Shown: positions 39,967-49,485, counted from the first letter of the stretch. The stretch: 64,000 nt of DNA from Paenibacillus lignilyticus (GCF_017942085.1 NZ_JAGKSP010000002.1:62001-126000), one strand, 5' to 3'. Translations and numbers: made by a program. Notes: a model not told the origin generated them from the letters alone.

Positions 39967-42900
39967 GGCTCCTCCCCTTTACCCGGGCTCGGCACATCCG
40001 GAATATCGATCGGATGAAGAACCTTCCCTACAGAATCCCGCATGTTGAATTCCACCTGCTTACGCGCCATTTCCTGGTTGATGGCAATGATCGCTTTATC
40101 GAGCTCTTCCCTCGGTACCGCGTTCGCCGCCACTACATTCTGCCAAGCAAATACGAGCTGCCTTGCCGTAAAATAACCGCCCGGCACGTTCGGCGCTTCC
40201 TTGTACCATTTCCATTGTTCCAGAATGGCCGATAGCTGCGAGCGCGGCCAAGGCAGCTTCGAAAAAGCGTCCATGTTCGCTGAATTCCAGCGATATTCCG
40301 GACCATAGACGGCTTCGATGTCATTGCCGAATCGCACCTGCGTCTTCTCCGACGTCCACCACCGGAGGAATTTCCATGCCAGCTCCTGTTTCTCCGACTT
40401 CTCATAGATAATGCCCGCCTGCAGCGGACCACCGGCCCAGCGAAGAATGGTCCCGCTCTTCTCGTCCATGTTGCCCGGGATAGGCGCAATCTGCCATTTG
40501 CCCGCGATTTCCGGCGCAGCCACCTGCGTAAGCAAATACGTGTTGAAGTCGGTAATCCCGATCGGCATATCGCCAAGACGGAAATGGTTGAAGAAGCTCG
40601 GCACTTCCTTCGGCAGCTGGAATAAGGTGAACAGCTGCGTCCACTGCTTGAACCCTTTAAATGCCTCATCCGTATCGAGCCCCGATACCAAGCCGTCCTT
40701 ACTATAGAGCTCCGCTCCATTCTGATAGAGGAAGGATAAGTAGTCCGCCGGCGTATAGAAAAATTCATGTCCGCTCTGCTGCAAAGTAGGCAGCATCGTG
40801 TACACATCCTCCCAGGTTTGAGGCGGCTTCAGCCCCAGCTGATCCAGGATGTCGGTGCGGTACATCATGATTTTGAAGTTTTGCGTTTCCGGCAGCGCGT
40901 AATTGCCCCCATCGTAGTGGAACACGCGCATCGCGCCCGGGTTAAACGCTTGGATGGCATCGTTGTAGCCCGGCATCTTCGTCAAGTCAGCCAGCGCACC
41001 CCGCATGGCGAAATCACCGACCACTCCGCCATCCACGCCAAGCGCGGCATCGGGCTGATCGCCGGCGAGATTGCCGAGAATGAGCATATTCGGGTCAGGC
41101 ACGATATTCACGTTGACATGAATGCCGGTCTCCGGCGTGAAGGTTTCATCGGCGAGCTGTTGAATGAGCCGCACATAGTTCCGGCCTCTGTTCACCCACA
41201 CATCGATGGCCTTCGGATCATCTCGCGTAAAGTTGTAGTCGATCAAGAAGGAACGGTAGAAATTGACGGCCGTATTCCCCAGCTTCTGCCACATATTCGG
41301 CGCCATCCGAGGCAGATCCGCCCCCGGCTGCGACACCCATAAGTAATCCAGCATAAGCGGCTGATCCAGCATCCGAAACGCCCAGCTGCTCAGCTTCTGC
41401 TGCGTCGTCGCAAACAGCTGCAACTCGCTCGGAATTTGCCGGATGCGGCTCTTCATATTGTTGAATTCGTAGGCGGCAGCGCGGAACGAGGATTCCACAT
41501 CCGATTCCCCGATCGTCAGCCCCGACAACCGATCGGCCAGTCCGGTCAAATCGGTTTCAATCTCCGTCAATCGTTCCTCGATATCCGGGATATATTTCTC
41601 CAGCTGCCAGTCGCGGTTTAGATCGACATTGCCGCCGCTCGTATAAGATCGCTCGTAATTGCCCGTCACCTTACGGATCCGCTGCTCCAGCGCTGAAATG
41701 CGATTCAGGTTGCGAAGAAGTCCCTCATAGATGGGTTTCATCGGCGCCGCTGTAGGACTGATGCGCACCGTGTGCTTGCCTTTAGTTAGTCGTATCAGGA
41801 ACGGCTTGCCTTGTTTATCGGCCAGCGATTTCCCTGCCCAGCCCCATGATTTGCTGTAGGCAAACTGCACATCCAGCAATTCCTTGAACGGTGTTTGACC
41901 GTCAATCATGATCGACTCATTCGTGTAGGAATTGTTCAGAAACGCCTGTTTGAATTTGAAGCCGAGCTCATACAAGCCCGTTTCCGGCACTTCAATTTCC
42001 CACTCTGCCCATTGGCCGGAGATGCGGAACTGCTCGCCGCCCATTGCATTGTAATGAATTAACCCTTCCGGGTCCGGTGAGATGAGCGCATCGCTGACCG
42101 ATTGCAGCTGGATCGACGTATTGGACTTGGCACTCATCTGCTCTGCCTCGACCAGCTGCACGAAATCCCCGTTCTGTGCCGTTGCCCCATAGTCCCTTGC
42201 CACCTCGGCGTACGCGGGAATTTGCAGAGGCGAATCCGCGTAGAGCGACTTCAGCAGCATCGCACTCTGTTGATTCACAAGGCGCACCGTGTGCACGCCT
42301 TTCGAGAAATACCATTTAAGCGGTGTTATATCGGCTGTATAATCCGCCAGCCGAACATCCTGCTGTTCCTTCACAATCGTCGATTGCGGCAAAATATCAT
42401 TCCCAAACTCATCTCGTTTGAGCGGATAGCCTTGATACACGAACTTATGCTTCAAGCGGATATTGTCCGCTTCCAGGAATGGCAGCTCGCCGTCGATGTA
42501 CACGCCGCGTATAATGTCCGTCACCGCATCATCGGCCGACTCGTACACAACGCCAAGATTGTATAGCCCGTCCTCCGGAATCGTTAGCTGATAATCAATC
42601 CAGCTCTCGCCGTCTTTCCACAGCAATCCGTTATCGGTCTTCGTAAAATGGGTCTCGTCGGATACCGCCGTATAAGCCGTCGCATCCACTGAAATGCGCG
42701 CCTGCAGCGCGGCGGCATCGCCGAACGACTTCCCTTTGGTCGCCTGCCACTCCAAATAAGTAGGCAGCTTGCCATTAATGTAATCCTTCTCTGTCAGCAC
42801 CGGCGCGGGACCGGCAGGACCATCTGCCATGGTATAAGGCGGAACGCCGCCAAAAAGCAGCAATGAGGATAGGATCATCAGACAGGCCATTCGTTTCCAC

Positions 42901-42977
42901 AGTAAACTGCGAGAGACAATCTGCGCGCTCTGGTTTGGGTTTGGGCTCGGACTCGGACTCGGGCTTGGGATCAACAT
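39963..42977 (-). CDS. Large fusion: carbohydrate-binding-like domains plus ABC solute-binding domain
   Basis: At 1004 residues this is over twice the length of a normal binding protein. The N terminus carries Pro-Ser repeats encoded by a hexanucleotide repeat. A signal peptide follows (from about Met30, ending TMA). Two beta-rich modules (about 60-260 and 270-420) have the look of galactose-binding/CBM6-like domains (WIDYQLTIPEDGLYNLGVVY, WAEWEIEVPETGLYELGFKF). A helical linker (about 425-545) precedes a family-1 solute-binding domain (about 560-970, FKIMMYRTDILDQLGLKPPQTW). No lipobox is seen. The start at 42977 overlaps the ATPase gene by seven bases. Confidence 0.85.
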   Translation of the reverse strand: MLIPSPSPSPSPNPNQSAQIVSRSLLWKRMACLMILSSLLLFGGVPPYTMADGPAGPAPVLTEKDYINGKLPTYLEWQATKGKSFGDAAALQARISVDATAYTAVSDETHFTKTDNGLLWKDGESWIDYQLTIPEDGLYNLGVVYESADDAVTDIIRGVYIDGELPFLEADNIRLKHKFVYQGYPLKRDEFGNDILPQSTIVKEQQDVRLADYTADITPLKWYFSKGVHTVRLVNQQSAMLLKSLYADSPLQIPAYAEVARDYGATAQNGDFVQLVEAEQMSAKSNTSIQLQSVSDALISPDPEGLIHYNAMGGEQFRISGQWAEWEIEVPETGLYELGFKFKQAFLNNSYTNESIMIDGQTPFKELLDVQFAYSKSWGWAGKSLADKQGKPFLIRLTKGKHTVRISPTAAPMKPIYEGLLRNLNRISALEQRIRKVTGNYERSYTSGGNVDLNRDWQLEKYIPDIEERLTEIETDLTGLADRLSGLTIGESDVESSFRAAAYEFNNMKSRIRQIPSELQLFATTQQKLSSWAFRMLDQPLMLDYLWVSQPGADLPRMAPNMWQKLGNTAVNFYRSFLIDYNFTRDDPKAIDVWVNRGRNYVRLIQQLADETFTPETGIHVNVNIVPDPNMLILGNLAGDQPDAALGVDGGVVGDFAMRGALADLTKMPGYNDAIQAFNPGAMRVFHYDGGNYALPETQNFKIMMYRTDILDQLGLKPPQTWEDVYTMLPTLQQSGHEFFYTPADYLSFLYQNGAELYSKDGLVSGLDTDEAFKGFKQWTQLFTLFQLPKEVPSFFNHFRLGDMPIGITDFNTYLLTQVAAPEIAGKWQIAPIPGNMDEKSGTILRWAGGPLQAGIIYEKSEKQELAWKFLRWWTSEKTQVRFGNDIEAVYGPEYRWNSANMDAFSKLPWPRSQLSAILEQWKWYKEAPNVPGGYFTARQLVFAWQNVVAANAVPREELDKAIIAINQEMARKQVEFNMRDSVGKVLHPIDIPDVPSPGKGEEP

Positions 42978-44089
42978 AACGCTTCCTCCGTCTGCGGATC
43001 GAAGAAGTGAATCTGCTCCATATCGAATGCGACCGTCAAAGTGTCTCCTTCCGAGAAACGTCTGCGCGGTTCCACGCGAACGACGAGCTTGTGATCTTCA
43101 TTATTCAGATGTAAATAGGCGTCGGAGCCCAGTAATTCTCGAATTTCAATGGCAGCGCTCAAGGATCTGCCTTTATAAGACTCCATATCCGCTCCATCGC
43201 GCAGGACGGTCATCGTTTCGGCTCTTACGCCCATGACGATTTTTTTGTCCACATAATGCTCCGAGCGGATTTGCGCCGCCTTCTCTGCCGGAATTTCGAG
43301 CGAATACCGTTTCGTATCAAAATACGTTTTGGAATCCCACTTGCGGATATGACCGTGAATGAAATTCATAGGAGGCGTCCCGATAAAGCTGGCTACGAAC
43401 ATATTGGCGGGATGGCTGTAGATGTCTTCGGGGGTAGCAACCTGTTGAATGAGGCCTTGCTTCATGACAACGATCCGGGTTCCCATCGTCATCGCTTCTA
43501 TCTGGTCATGCGTCACATAAATCGTCGTTTTCTTCAGCTGCCGGTGCAGCTTCGTCAATTCCTCCCGCATCTGAACACGAAGCTTCGCATCCAAATTCGA
43601 CAGCGGTTCATCCATTAAGAACACTTCCGGTTCGCGAACCATGGCACGGCCGAGCGCCACGCGTTGTCTCTGACCGCCCGACATTTGTCTGGGCTGTTTA
43701 TGGAGATGAGCTTCAATTTCCAATACCTTGGCCGCTCTTGCTACCCGCTCCTCAATAACATGATGCGGAAGCTTGCGCAAACGCAGCCCGAAGGCGATGT
43801 TCTCGAATACCGTCATATGGGGATATAGCGCGTAGTTCTGGAATACCATTGCGATATCGCGATCCTTGGATGACACATAATTGATCATCCGGTCGCCGAT
43901 GTACATTTCGCCTTCGGTAATTTCTTCAAGACCCGCAAGCATGCGCAGCAGCGTCGACTTCCCGCAGCCGGAAGGCCCTACGAGCACCAAAAACTCGCCA
44001 TCGGCAACCTCCAGATGGAAATCATCCACCGATTTGCGTCCCTCGCCCGGATACCGTTTGGAGATATGGTTGAATAACACCTGTGCCAT
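42971..44089 (-). CDS. Sugar ABC transporter ATPase (MsmX/UgpC type)
   Basis: A 372-residue cytoplasmic ATPase that powers sugar importers. Walker A is GPSGCGKST, the Q-loop VFQNYALYPHM, the signature MSGGQRQRVALGRA and Walker B VFLMDEPLSNLDA; the C-terminal OB-like regulatory domain is typical of MalK/UgpC. As the only ATPase gene in this 33-kb sugar region, it may serve all three permease pairs of the window. The frame continues to 44128, but ATG 44089 with AGAGGGGGC upstream begins the family N terminus. Confidence 0.94.
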   Translation of the reverse strand: MAQVLFNHISKRYPGEGRKSVDDFHLEVADGEFLVLVGPSGCGKSTLLRMLAGLEEITEGEMYIGDRMINYVSSKDRDIAMVFQNYALYPHMTVFENIAFGLRLRKLPHHVIEERVARAAKVLEIEAHLHKQPRQMSGGQRQRVALGRAMVREPEVFLMDEPLSNLDAKLRVQMREELTKLHRQLKKTTIYVTHDQIEAMTMGTRIVVMKQGLIQQVATPEDIYSHPANMFVASFIGTPPMNFIHGHIRKWDSKTYFDTKRYSLEIPAEKAAQIRSEHYVDKKIVMGVRAETMTVLRDGADMESYKGRSLSAAIEIRELLGSDAYLHLNNEDHKLVVRVEPRRRFSEGDTLTVAFDMEQIHFFDPQTEEALC

Positions 44090-44133
44090 GCGCACTAGCC
44101 CCCTCTGATCACAACAGTTAGCCTGCAAACCAT

Positions 44134-44169
44134 AATCGCCTAAGCCTCAGGCGATTGCCCTCGGCTTAG
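44134..44169 (-). other. Intercistronic stem-loop between binding protein and ATPase genes
   Basis: Two mutually exclusive hairpins can form in the transcript: AATCGCCT/AGGCGATT (44134-44141 with 44149-44156) and CTAAGCC/GGCTTAG (44140-44146 with 44163-44169). There is no T run, so it is not a normal terminator. Such structures often protect the upstream mRNA and raise binding-protein levels. Confidence 0.45.
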
Positions 44170-44198
44170 ACGATCGATTTCGACTTGTACTCGTTTGC

Positions 44199-45653
44199 CT
44201 ATTTCATTTTGGCCATCGCATCTGCAATCGCTTTGTTGGCTTTATCGGCTACGGTCGGGAAGTAGTCGTAAGCGGACGTTTCTTTCTGGAAGGCATCCGT
44301 GCCCCAAGCGCTGTTCGTTGCCGATACTTCAGCTCCGCCCGGAATAAAGATGGTCGGATCGACTTCACCGATTGAGGCCGCATACAGAAGCGCATCCACG
44401 TTCAGCCCTTTGTACGTTTCCATTTGCTTAAAGTGGTCGGTGATTTCGGGCACCGTGGAGTTCGGGAGCGAGCCGCCGATATCCATCAGAATCTTCTGGC
44501 CTTCTACCGTCGCGGCCCAGAATTTCATGAATTGGAACGCTTGCTCCTTGTGTTTGCCCGCTTTAGTCAGGAACATTGGGTTATTGAAGGAAGTACCAAC
44601 TTGCTTCGCCGTTCCTTTTGGCGTCGGCGCAATATCCCATTTGAATTTCCATTGCGATTTAAAGCCCGGAATCGTCGGCGATACGTGGTAGTAGAACGCT
44701 GCATGGCCCGTTGCGAAGATATCCCCTTCAAGACCCGCATCCTTCACGCGTTTGTCATTGAGCATGATGCCGTCCTTGGAAACCCAGTCCATCATGAATT
44801 GATGATCGTCCATGACGTTCTGATCGCTGCCGACATAAGTAATCGTGTTCTGGAGATCACCGTTCAAATCCATGATGTGATCGGAATGTCCGTTTGAGGC
44901 TGCAATGTTAGCGCCTGCAAAGATAGTGAGGATGACATCGTTCGCAATGCCCCATACTTTGTCTTCGGGGTGAGTAGCTTTCTTCGCCATGTCGACCAGA
45001 TCCGTCCAGGACCAGTCATTCTTAGGAGCGTCAATGCCGTATTTATCGAGGATGTCTTTATTGTAGAAGAAGATGAAGGTGTCGTTGCCGCGGGATAGAC
45101 CGTATTGCTTGCCTTGGTATTGGAACGGCTCCAAGATTCCCTTGCTGAACTGATACTCCTTGTACTCCGGATCTTCTAAGTAAGGGGTCAGATCTTCGGC
45201 CAAGCCTTGCTGTACCACATCGACGAACGTCGGGTTCCAGAAAATATCGATCGGTTCGCCGGCTGCGATACTTTGCGTTACGGCTTTGATCGTGTTCGGG
45301 CCCGGATCGTTAAAGAGCCACTTGACCGTAATCCATGGATATTTCTTCGTGAAAGCGTCGGAGATTTTATGCCATTCCGGGCTGTCTGCCGGTACCCATG
45401 TGGAGATCGTAATCTCAACAGGCGTTTTATCTACTTCTTGGACGGGCTCAGCGGCTGCGTTGTCCGCTTCATTGTTGGCTGCTGCGGTGTCGTTCGAGGT
45501 TGCTGCCGTGTTCGTGGTGTTCTCTTTCGTATTGGCAGCGGCGTTCTTAGCGTTGTTATTGTTATTATTGCCGGAAGAACAGGCTGCGACAAGCATGACT
45601 AAGGTGAAAGCGATTACAAAAGAAATTGGCTTCAATGCGCTTCGTTTAAACAA
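44199..45653 (-). CDS. Sugar-binding lipoprotein of ABC transporter
   Basis: A 484-residue solute-binding protein. The signal peptide ends in the lipobox VAAC (Cys25), then an Asn/Ala/Thr-rich linker (about 26-75) and a family-1 binding domain from VEITISTWVPADSPEWHKI onward. The start is TTG at 45653 with AAGGGGG seven bases upstream. It is the first gene of the nine-gene operon; the spacer to the ATPase contains a stem-loop and its promoter region has two AAGTATACTT palindromes. Confidence 0.93.
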   Translation of the reverse strand: MFKRSALKPISFVIAFTLVMLVAACSSGNNNNNNAKNAAANTKENTTNTAATSNDTAAANNEADNAAAEPVQEVDKTPVEITISTWVPADSPEWHKISDAFTKKYPWITVKWLFNDPGPNTIKAVTQSIAAGEPIDIFWNPTFVDVVQQGLAEDLTPYLEDPEYKEYQFSKGILEPFQYQGKQYGLSRGNDTFIFFYNKDILDKYGIDAPKNDWSWTDLVDMAKKATHPEDKVWGIANDVILTIFAGANIAASNGHSDHIMDLNGDLQNTITYVGSDQNVMDDHQFMMDWVSKDGIMLNDKRVKDAGLEGDIFATGHAAFYYHVSPTIPGFKSQWKFKWDIAPTPKGTAKQVGTSFNNPMFLTKAGKHKEQAFQFMKFWAATVEGQKILMDIGGSLPNSTVPEITDHFKQMETYKGLNVDALLYAASIGEVDPTIFIPGGAEVSATNSAWGTDAFQKETSAYDYFPTVADKANKAIADAMAKMK

Positions 45654-45773
45654 AGGAATTCCCCCTTGATCGAAATAAAATCATGACCTTACCCTGCCAT
45701 TCATCTTTCGAGAAGCCGCGCTATTCACTTTTCACGTGCTTACGTCAGCTTATTACTGCATCACCTCTTGCAA

Positions 45774-45863
45774 AAGTATACTTAAGTTCATTCACCTTAT
45801 ACCCAATACTACAACATACTTTTCCATTATACAATATGTTATCTCAACAATTAAAGTATACTT
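45774..45863. promoter_or_regulatory. Paired operator palindromes before the nine-gene operon
   Basis: Two exact copies of the palindrome AAGTATACTT lie at 45774-45783 and 45854-45863 (the second extended to AAAGTATACTTT), 80 bp centre to centre. A TATAAT -10 on the minus strand (45826-45831) sits between them. Binding by the nearby GntR-LacI regulator, possibly with looping, is inferred. Confidence 0.6.
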
Positions 45864-47003
45864 TTATGTCGAATATTCAGGCGAAGCTGTCTTCGCTTCT
45901 CCCGTACTGCTCCGAATAATCAATTGCGGCACGATTTCATCCCGCATCTGCTCGCTCTTCCGTTCAAACAGCAGAATTTGTGCCGCACGCTTGCCAAGCA
46001 GCAGCGTGTTCTGATTGATCGTCGTCAGGCTTGGGATCGTGAATTGACTGACCAAAATATCATCGTAGCCGATAATGCTGACATCGTCCGGCACGAGCAG
46101 CCCTCTTTTGCCAGCTGCCTTAATCGCCCCGATCGCCTTGCTGTCGCTTGTCGCAAATATAGCCGTTGGCCGCTGCTCCAGCGACATCAGCCTGTTCAGC
46201 CCTTCCGCCCCCATCTGCTCCGACTCGCGCTCCCCGTCGAGCACGCAAACCAATTCCAAGTCAAAGGCAACGCGGTGCTGCGTTAGCGCCAATTTGTAGC
46301 CCTGAAGACGAAGCGCAAACTCCTGATTCATCTCAACCGGCGATTTCCCCGTCAAAATAATGCCGATGCGCTCATGGCCCAGTGACAGCAGATGCTCCGT
46401 AGCCAAATATCCGCCTACGAAGTTGTCCACGATCACATACGGAATTTGCAAATGAGGGTAATAGAAATGAACGGTAACAAGCCGTTTGCCCTCTTCCTTC
46501 CACTGCCGAAGAAGATCAAGCGGCATTTCGTTCCCATTCTTCAAGTGGGGATGCAGGATGATGCCGATATCGTCGCCCTCAGGCATTTGAAATTCATCAT
46601 CCATCCCCCAAATGTAGAAAGGAATGCCGTGCAGCTCGCACTCTTCCTTAATCCCGGTCAATAAATCCGAGAAGAATCGGTGGTGATAGGCGGAGGCAAT
46701 TTCATTGTTATAGACAAAATAAATTTGACTAAGCTCCGCCCGCTGCTGCAAGCCGTTGAAGGCCGTGCGTTCCGTTTCCTGCTTCAGAAAGCTGCCTTTC
46801 CCGCGGGTTCGGCTAATAATCCCTTCGTTCGCCAGTTCTGCCAACGCTCTGCGCGATGTAATCTCGGAGGTGTTGTACATGCGCGCAAGCTCGATCTGGG
46901 TCGGCAGCGGCTCATCATGGCGAATTTTGCCTTCTGCAATCTGTCGCTTTAGATCCTCGATGATGTGCTGATAGACATGTTTTCTTTTCCCGCGCAAAAA
47001 CAT
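45864..47003 (-). CDS. GntR-type helix-turn-helix / LacI-type sensor regulator
   Basis: A 379-residue regulator with an N-terminal GntR winged helix (about 8-75, DEPLPTQIELARMYNTSEITSRRAL and GKGSFL) and a LacI/periplasmic-binding-like sensor domain (about 95-370, GDDIGIILHPHL, GYLATEHLLSLGHERIGIIL, DDVSIIGYDDI). It follows the rhamnosidase by 21 bp on the same strand, so the two are probably cotranscribed. It is the best candidate to bind the AAGTATACTT palindromes at three nearby promoters. Confidence 0.92.
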   Translation of the reverse strand: MFLRGKRKHVYQHIIEDLKRQIAEGKIRHDEPLPTQIELARMYNTSEITSRRALAELANEGIISRTRGKGSFLKQETERTAFNGLQQRAELSQIYFVYNNEIASAYHHRFFSDLLTGIKEECELHGIPFYIWGMDDEFQMPEGDDIGIILHPHLKNGNEMPLDLLRQWKEEGKRLVTVHFYYPHLQIPYVIVDNFVGGYLATEHLLSLGHERIGIILTGKSPVEMNQEFALRLQGYKLALTQHRVAFDLELVCVLDGERESEQMGAEGLNRLMSLEQRPTAIFATSDSKAIGAIKAAGKRGLLVPDDVSIIGYDDILVSQFTIPSLTTINQNTLLLGKRAAQILLFERKSEQMRDEIVPQLIIRSSTGEAKTASPEYST

Positions 47004-47024
47004 TCCTCCCTACCTCACCCACAT

Positions 47025-49379
47025 TCATGCCATGGAGTGTTCGGTTTCCTCCTGCGGGATAATGCGAAGCGGATAATTGGCAGCAGCATCGATCCGATAG
47101 TTCGAAGGCACTTCGGCGGTACCTGTGACGCCATCCGGGCCGGTTTCCCACTTAATCGTGATCGATTGGCCGCCGGGCAGAGGCATAACCGCTTCTGCGG
47201 CATCCACTCCCTCGTAAGGGGAATTCAAGTAAATGACCCCGCTCCCCAAATCAGCTAAATCCACGCCAATCACGAGCTCATTGAGCAAGTACGCCGGCGA
47301 CGCTCCCCAGCCATGACAAGCGCTGACCGGAATGCCTTCTTGCAGATAAGTCGGCGTATGTCCTTGATAGGTGCTCGGAATGGTGCAGGCAGGCATCTCC
47401 GCATCGAAGGTTTCCCACCAGGTCGTCGCTCCGCGGCTCAGCATCTCGCCCCAATAGCTGCGGATGAGCGACAGCGCTTGTTCTCGGCGTCCGACATTGC
47501 GCAGCACTTCAAGCACGATATGCTGGAAGAACGGACCTCTGACAGGCGGAAGCTGCTTGGTAAAATAATAATCGTCCAAGAAACGGTTCGTATTCTCTTC
47601 CGCCATGATGCCGCACCAAGCTGCCATGAAGTTTGTTTGCAGCGAATAGTTGCCGGACAGCGACTCTCCGTCCAAGCAATCCGCGAACAACCCTTTCTCC
47701 TCTACCCACAGCTGCGTACGAATGGCTTCCGCCAGGCTCAGTGCTTCGGCTTCGGCCTGCTCTGCCTTGCCATTCGTCGGATCAAGCTCGCGCATCATAT
47801 CGGAGTAAACCTTCAGCGCCTTGTAACGCAGGAAGGAGATTGCGGCAACCTTGTCGCGGCGGTCGATATCGTCCGTCCAATCGATAAAGCACCAGTAGCC
47901 GGGCCGATCGGCCCGCGCGAACAGTCCTGTAGCGTCGCTTTGCTGTCTGAACCAATCGATCAAGCGATCGGCAACCGGCTGCAGCTCCGCAAGCAGCGAC
48001 GAATCGCCGGAATACCGCCAATAATCATGTAAGCCGATCAGCCAATAAGCGCAGAAATCAGGCAGCAGCATCCCGTTATGCTCCGGACCCGTGCCGGGAA
48101 TCGAACCGTCCGCCAGCTGAATGCGAGCGCCTTGCAGCAGACATTTGCGCAGCAATACCGTGTCCGCGAAGTTGGCGTAGATGATTTTGCCCATAACCAT
48201 GGAGTCCACCACCCACAGCGCCTTCTCGCGCCAAGGGCAATCTTCCGTATGGTCGTGCGAGTTCATTCGCGTCGTATATAAGCTCACTTCATGGATCCGG
48301 TTCAGCAGGTCATCCGAGCTGCCGAACTGCGTTTGCCTGGCGAATGGATAACCGACTTTCTCGCAGATTAGCGACGCGACGGTGACTTGAGCCGGAGTCG
48401 CCATGAAGGTGAGCTTCAAATAATGAAACACGCGTCTGCCAAAAGGGCGAAGACGCTGGAAGCCCCGTTTGAGCACGAAGGTATCCACTTCCTGCAGCTC
48501 CAGCGATTCTCCGTATGCGATTCGGAGGACCCCGCCTTCCGGAGCGTTGACCTCAAGAACCGGTCTGCCGACAACAATGCGGCCGAAATCGTATACGACT
48601 GCAGGCATGGAGCCCGGTCTGGAAGCATCTGCTCGGAAGGCGGCGGCTGAGCCCGGTTCGGTTGCATCCGGCGTGTCTTCCGAAGCAGCTGCAAGAAGTG
48701 ATTCCGGCTCCGTTACGCTGCCTAGGTTCAATTCAGTACGTATAATAGCGGAGGCTTGGCAAGCCTCGGTTGCAAGGAATGGGATTTCCCGTTTGATTAA
48801 GCGCGGCCATGGACTGTTCGGATCGGCGGCTTGTGCAAGCTCCTGCGAATCCGCCCATGCGGCATCTTCATAGGGAGTCTGCTGCCATCCGTCCTCTTGA
48901 TGCGCCAGATAGATTTCTTTGAAGCCGCCCCATAAACTAATTCGTTCATTCGTTGTGCGAAAGCGGGGAGACAGACGGGATTTCCATGAATGGTCAGTCG
49001 CCGAGATAACGGTTGCTGCGGTTGTATCCTCGATCATAAGCTGGGCGATAAAGCCCGCTTCGCCTTGCATTTGGTTCGTAATAATGTTGGACTCGCCGAA
49101 TTGGTAGCAAAGCACCGAAATGACATTATCGCCTGCTTGCAAATAACGGCTGACTTCATACGAATCATAGTACTGATACTCCGGTGTACAAGGCGAGGGT
49201 CCGCGTCCGACCCATTGTCCGTTGATCCAGAGGTTGTACTCCTGCCTTGCCGACAGATGAAGCACCGGCAGCTGCGCAAGCTCCGATGGTTCAAGATGAA
49301 ATACTTTTCGGAAATCAACGTATTGGTTTTTGCAATCTCCGCGCTGCTCCAGCCATATCCAGTTCGCATCCCATTTCAT
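47025..49379 (-). CDS. Alpha-L-rhamnosidase (GH78-like)
   Basis: A 784-residue cytoplasmic glycoside hydrolase (no signal peptide). The N-terminal half holds beta-sandwich domains (ARQEYNLWINGQWVGRGP, then YDFGRIVVGRPVLEV); the (alpha/alpha)6 catalytic domain carries EDCPWREKALWVVDS with the likely catalytic acids, and TTWWETFD and CHGWGASPAYLL typical of GH78. It should remove terminal rhamnose from imported oligosaccharides; another unsaturated or deoxy-sugar glycan substrate is possible. Its promoter contains two operator-like palindromes, and the regulator gene follows. Confidence 0.88.
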   Translation of the reverse strand: MKWDANWIWLEQRGDCKNQYVDFRKVFHLEPSELAQLPVLHLSARQEYNLWINGQWVGRGPSPCTPEYQYYDSYEVSRYLQAGDNVISVLCYQFGESNIITNQMQGEAGFIAQLMIEDTTAATVISATDHSWKSRLSPRFRTTNERISLWGGFKEIYLAHQEDGWQQTPYEDAAWADSQELAQAADPNSPWPRLIKREIPFLATEACQASAIIRTELNLGSVTEPESLLAAASEDTPDATEPGSAAAFRADASRPGSMPAVVYDFGRIVVGRPVLEVNAPEGGVLRIAYGESLELQEVDTFVLKRGFQRLRPFGRRVFHYLKLTFMATPAQVTVASLICEKVGYPFARQTQFGSSDDLLNRIHEVSLYTTRMNSHDHTEDCPWREKALWVVDSMVMGKIIYANFADTVLLRKCLLQGARIQLADGSIPGTGPEHNGMLLPDFCAYWLIGLHDYWRYSGDSSLLAELQPVADRLIDWFRQQSDATGLFARADRPGYWCFIDWTDDIDRRDKVAAISFLRYKALKVYSDMMRELDPTNGKAEQAEAEALSLAEAIRTQLWVEEKGLFADCLDGESLSGNYSLQTNFMAAWCGIMAEENTNRFLDDYYFTKQLPPVRGPFFQHIVLEVLRNVGRREQALSLIRSYWGEMLSRGATTWWETFDAEMPACTIPSTYQGHTPTYLQEGIPVSACHGWGASPAYLLNELVIGVDLADLGSGVIYLNSPYEGVDAAEAVMPLPGGQSITIKWETGPDGVTGTAEVPSNYRIDAAANYPLRIIPQEETEHSMA

Positions 49380-49431
49380 AGCCGATCTCCTCTATGTCCA
49401 ATTTGCTTTAACTGACAACCTAAGATAAGTT

Positions 49432-49472
49432 AAGTATATTATGAGATTGTTATATTATCAATACGTATACAT
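49432..49472 (-). promoter_or_regulatory. Promoter of rhamnosidase-regulator unit with paired operator-like sites
   Basis: On the minus strand TTGATA (49456-49461) and TATACT (49433-49438) are 17 bp apart. Two sequences that match AAGTATACTT at 8 of 10 positions lie at 49432-49441 over the -10 and at 49463-49472 just upstream of the -35, 31 bp centre to centre. Confidence 0.55.
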
Positions 49473-49485
49473 TATATTTTTAATG

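Noticed and set aside
42905-42977. Hexanucleotide repeat as an on/off phase-variation switch
   Set aside because: The unit is a multiple of three, so copy-number changes would not shift the frame.
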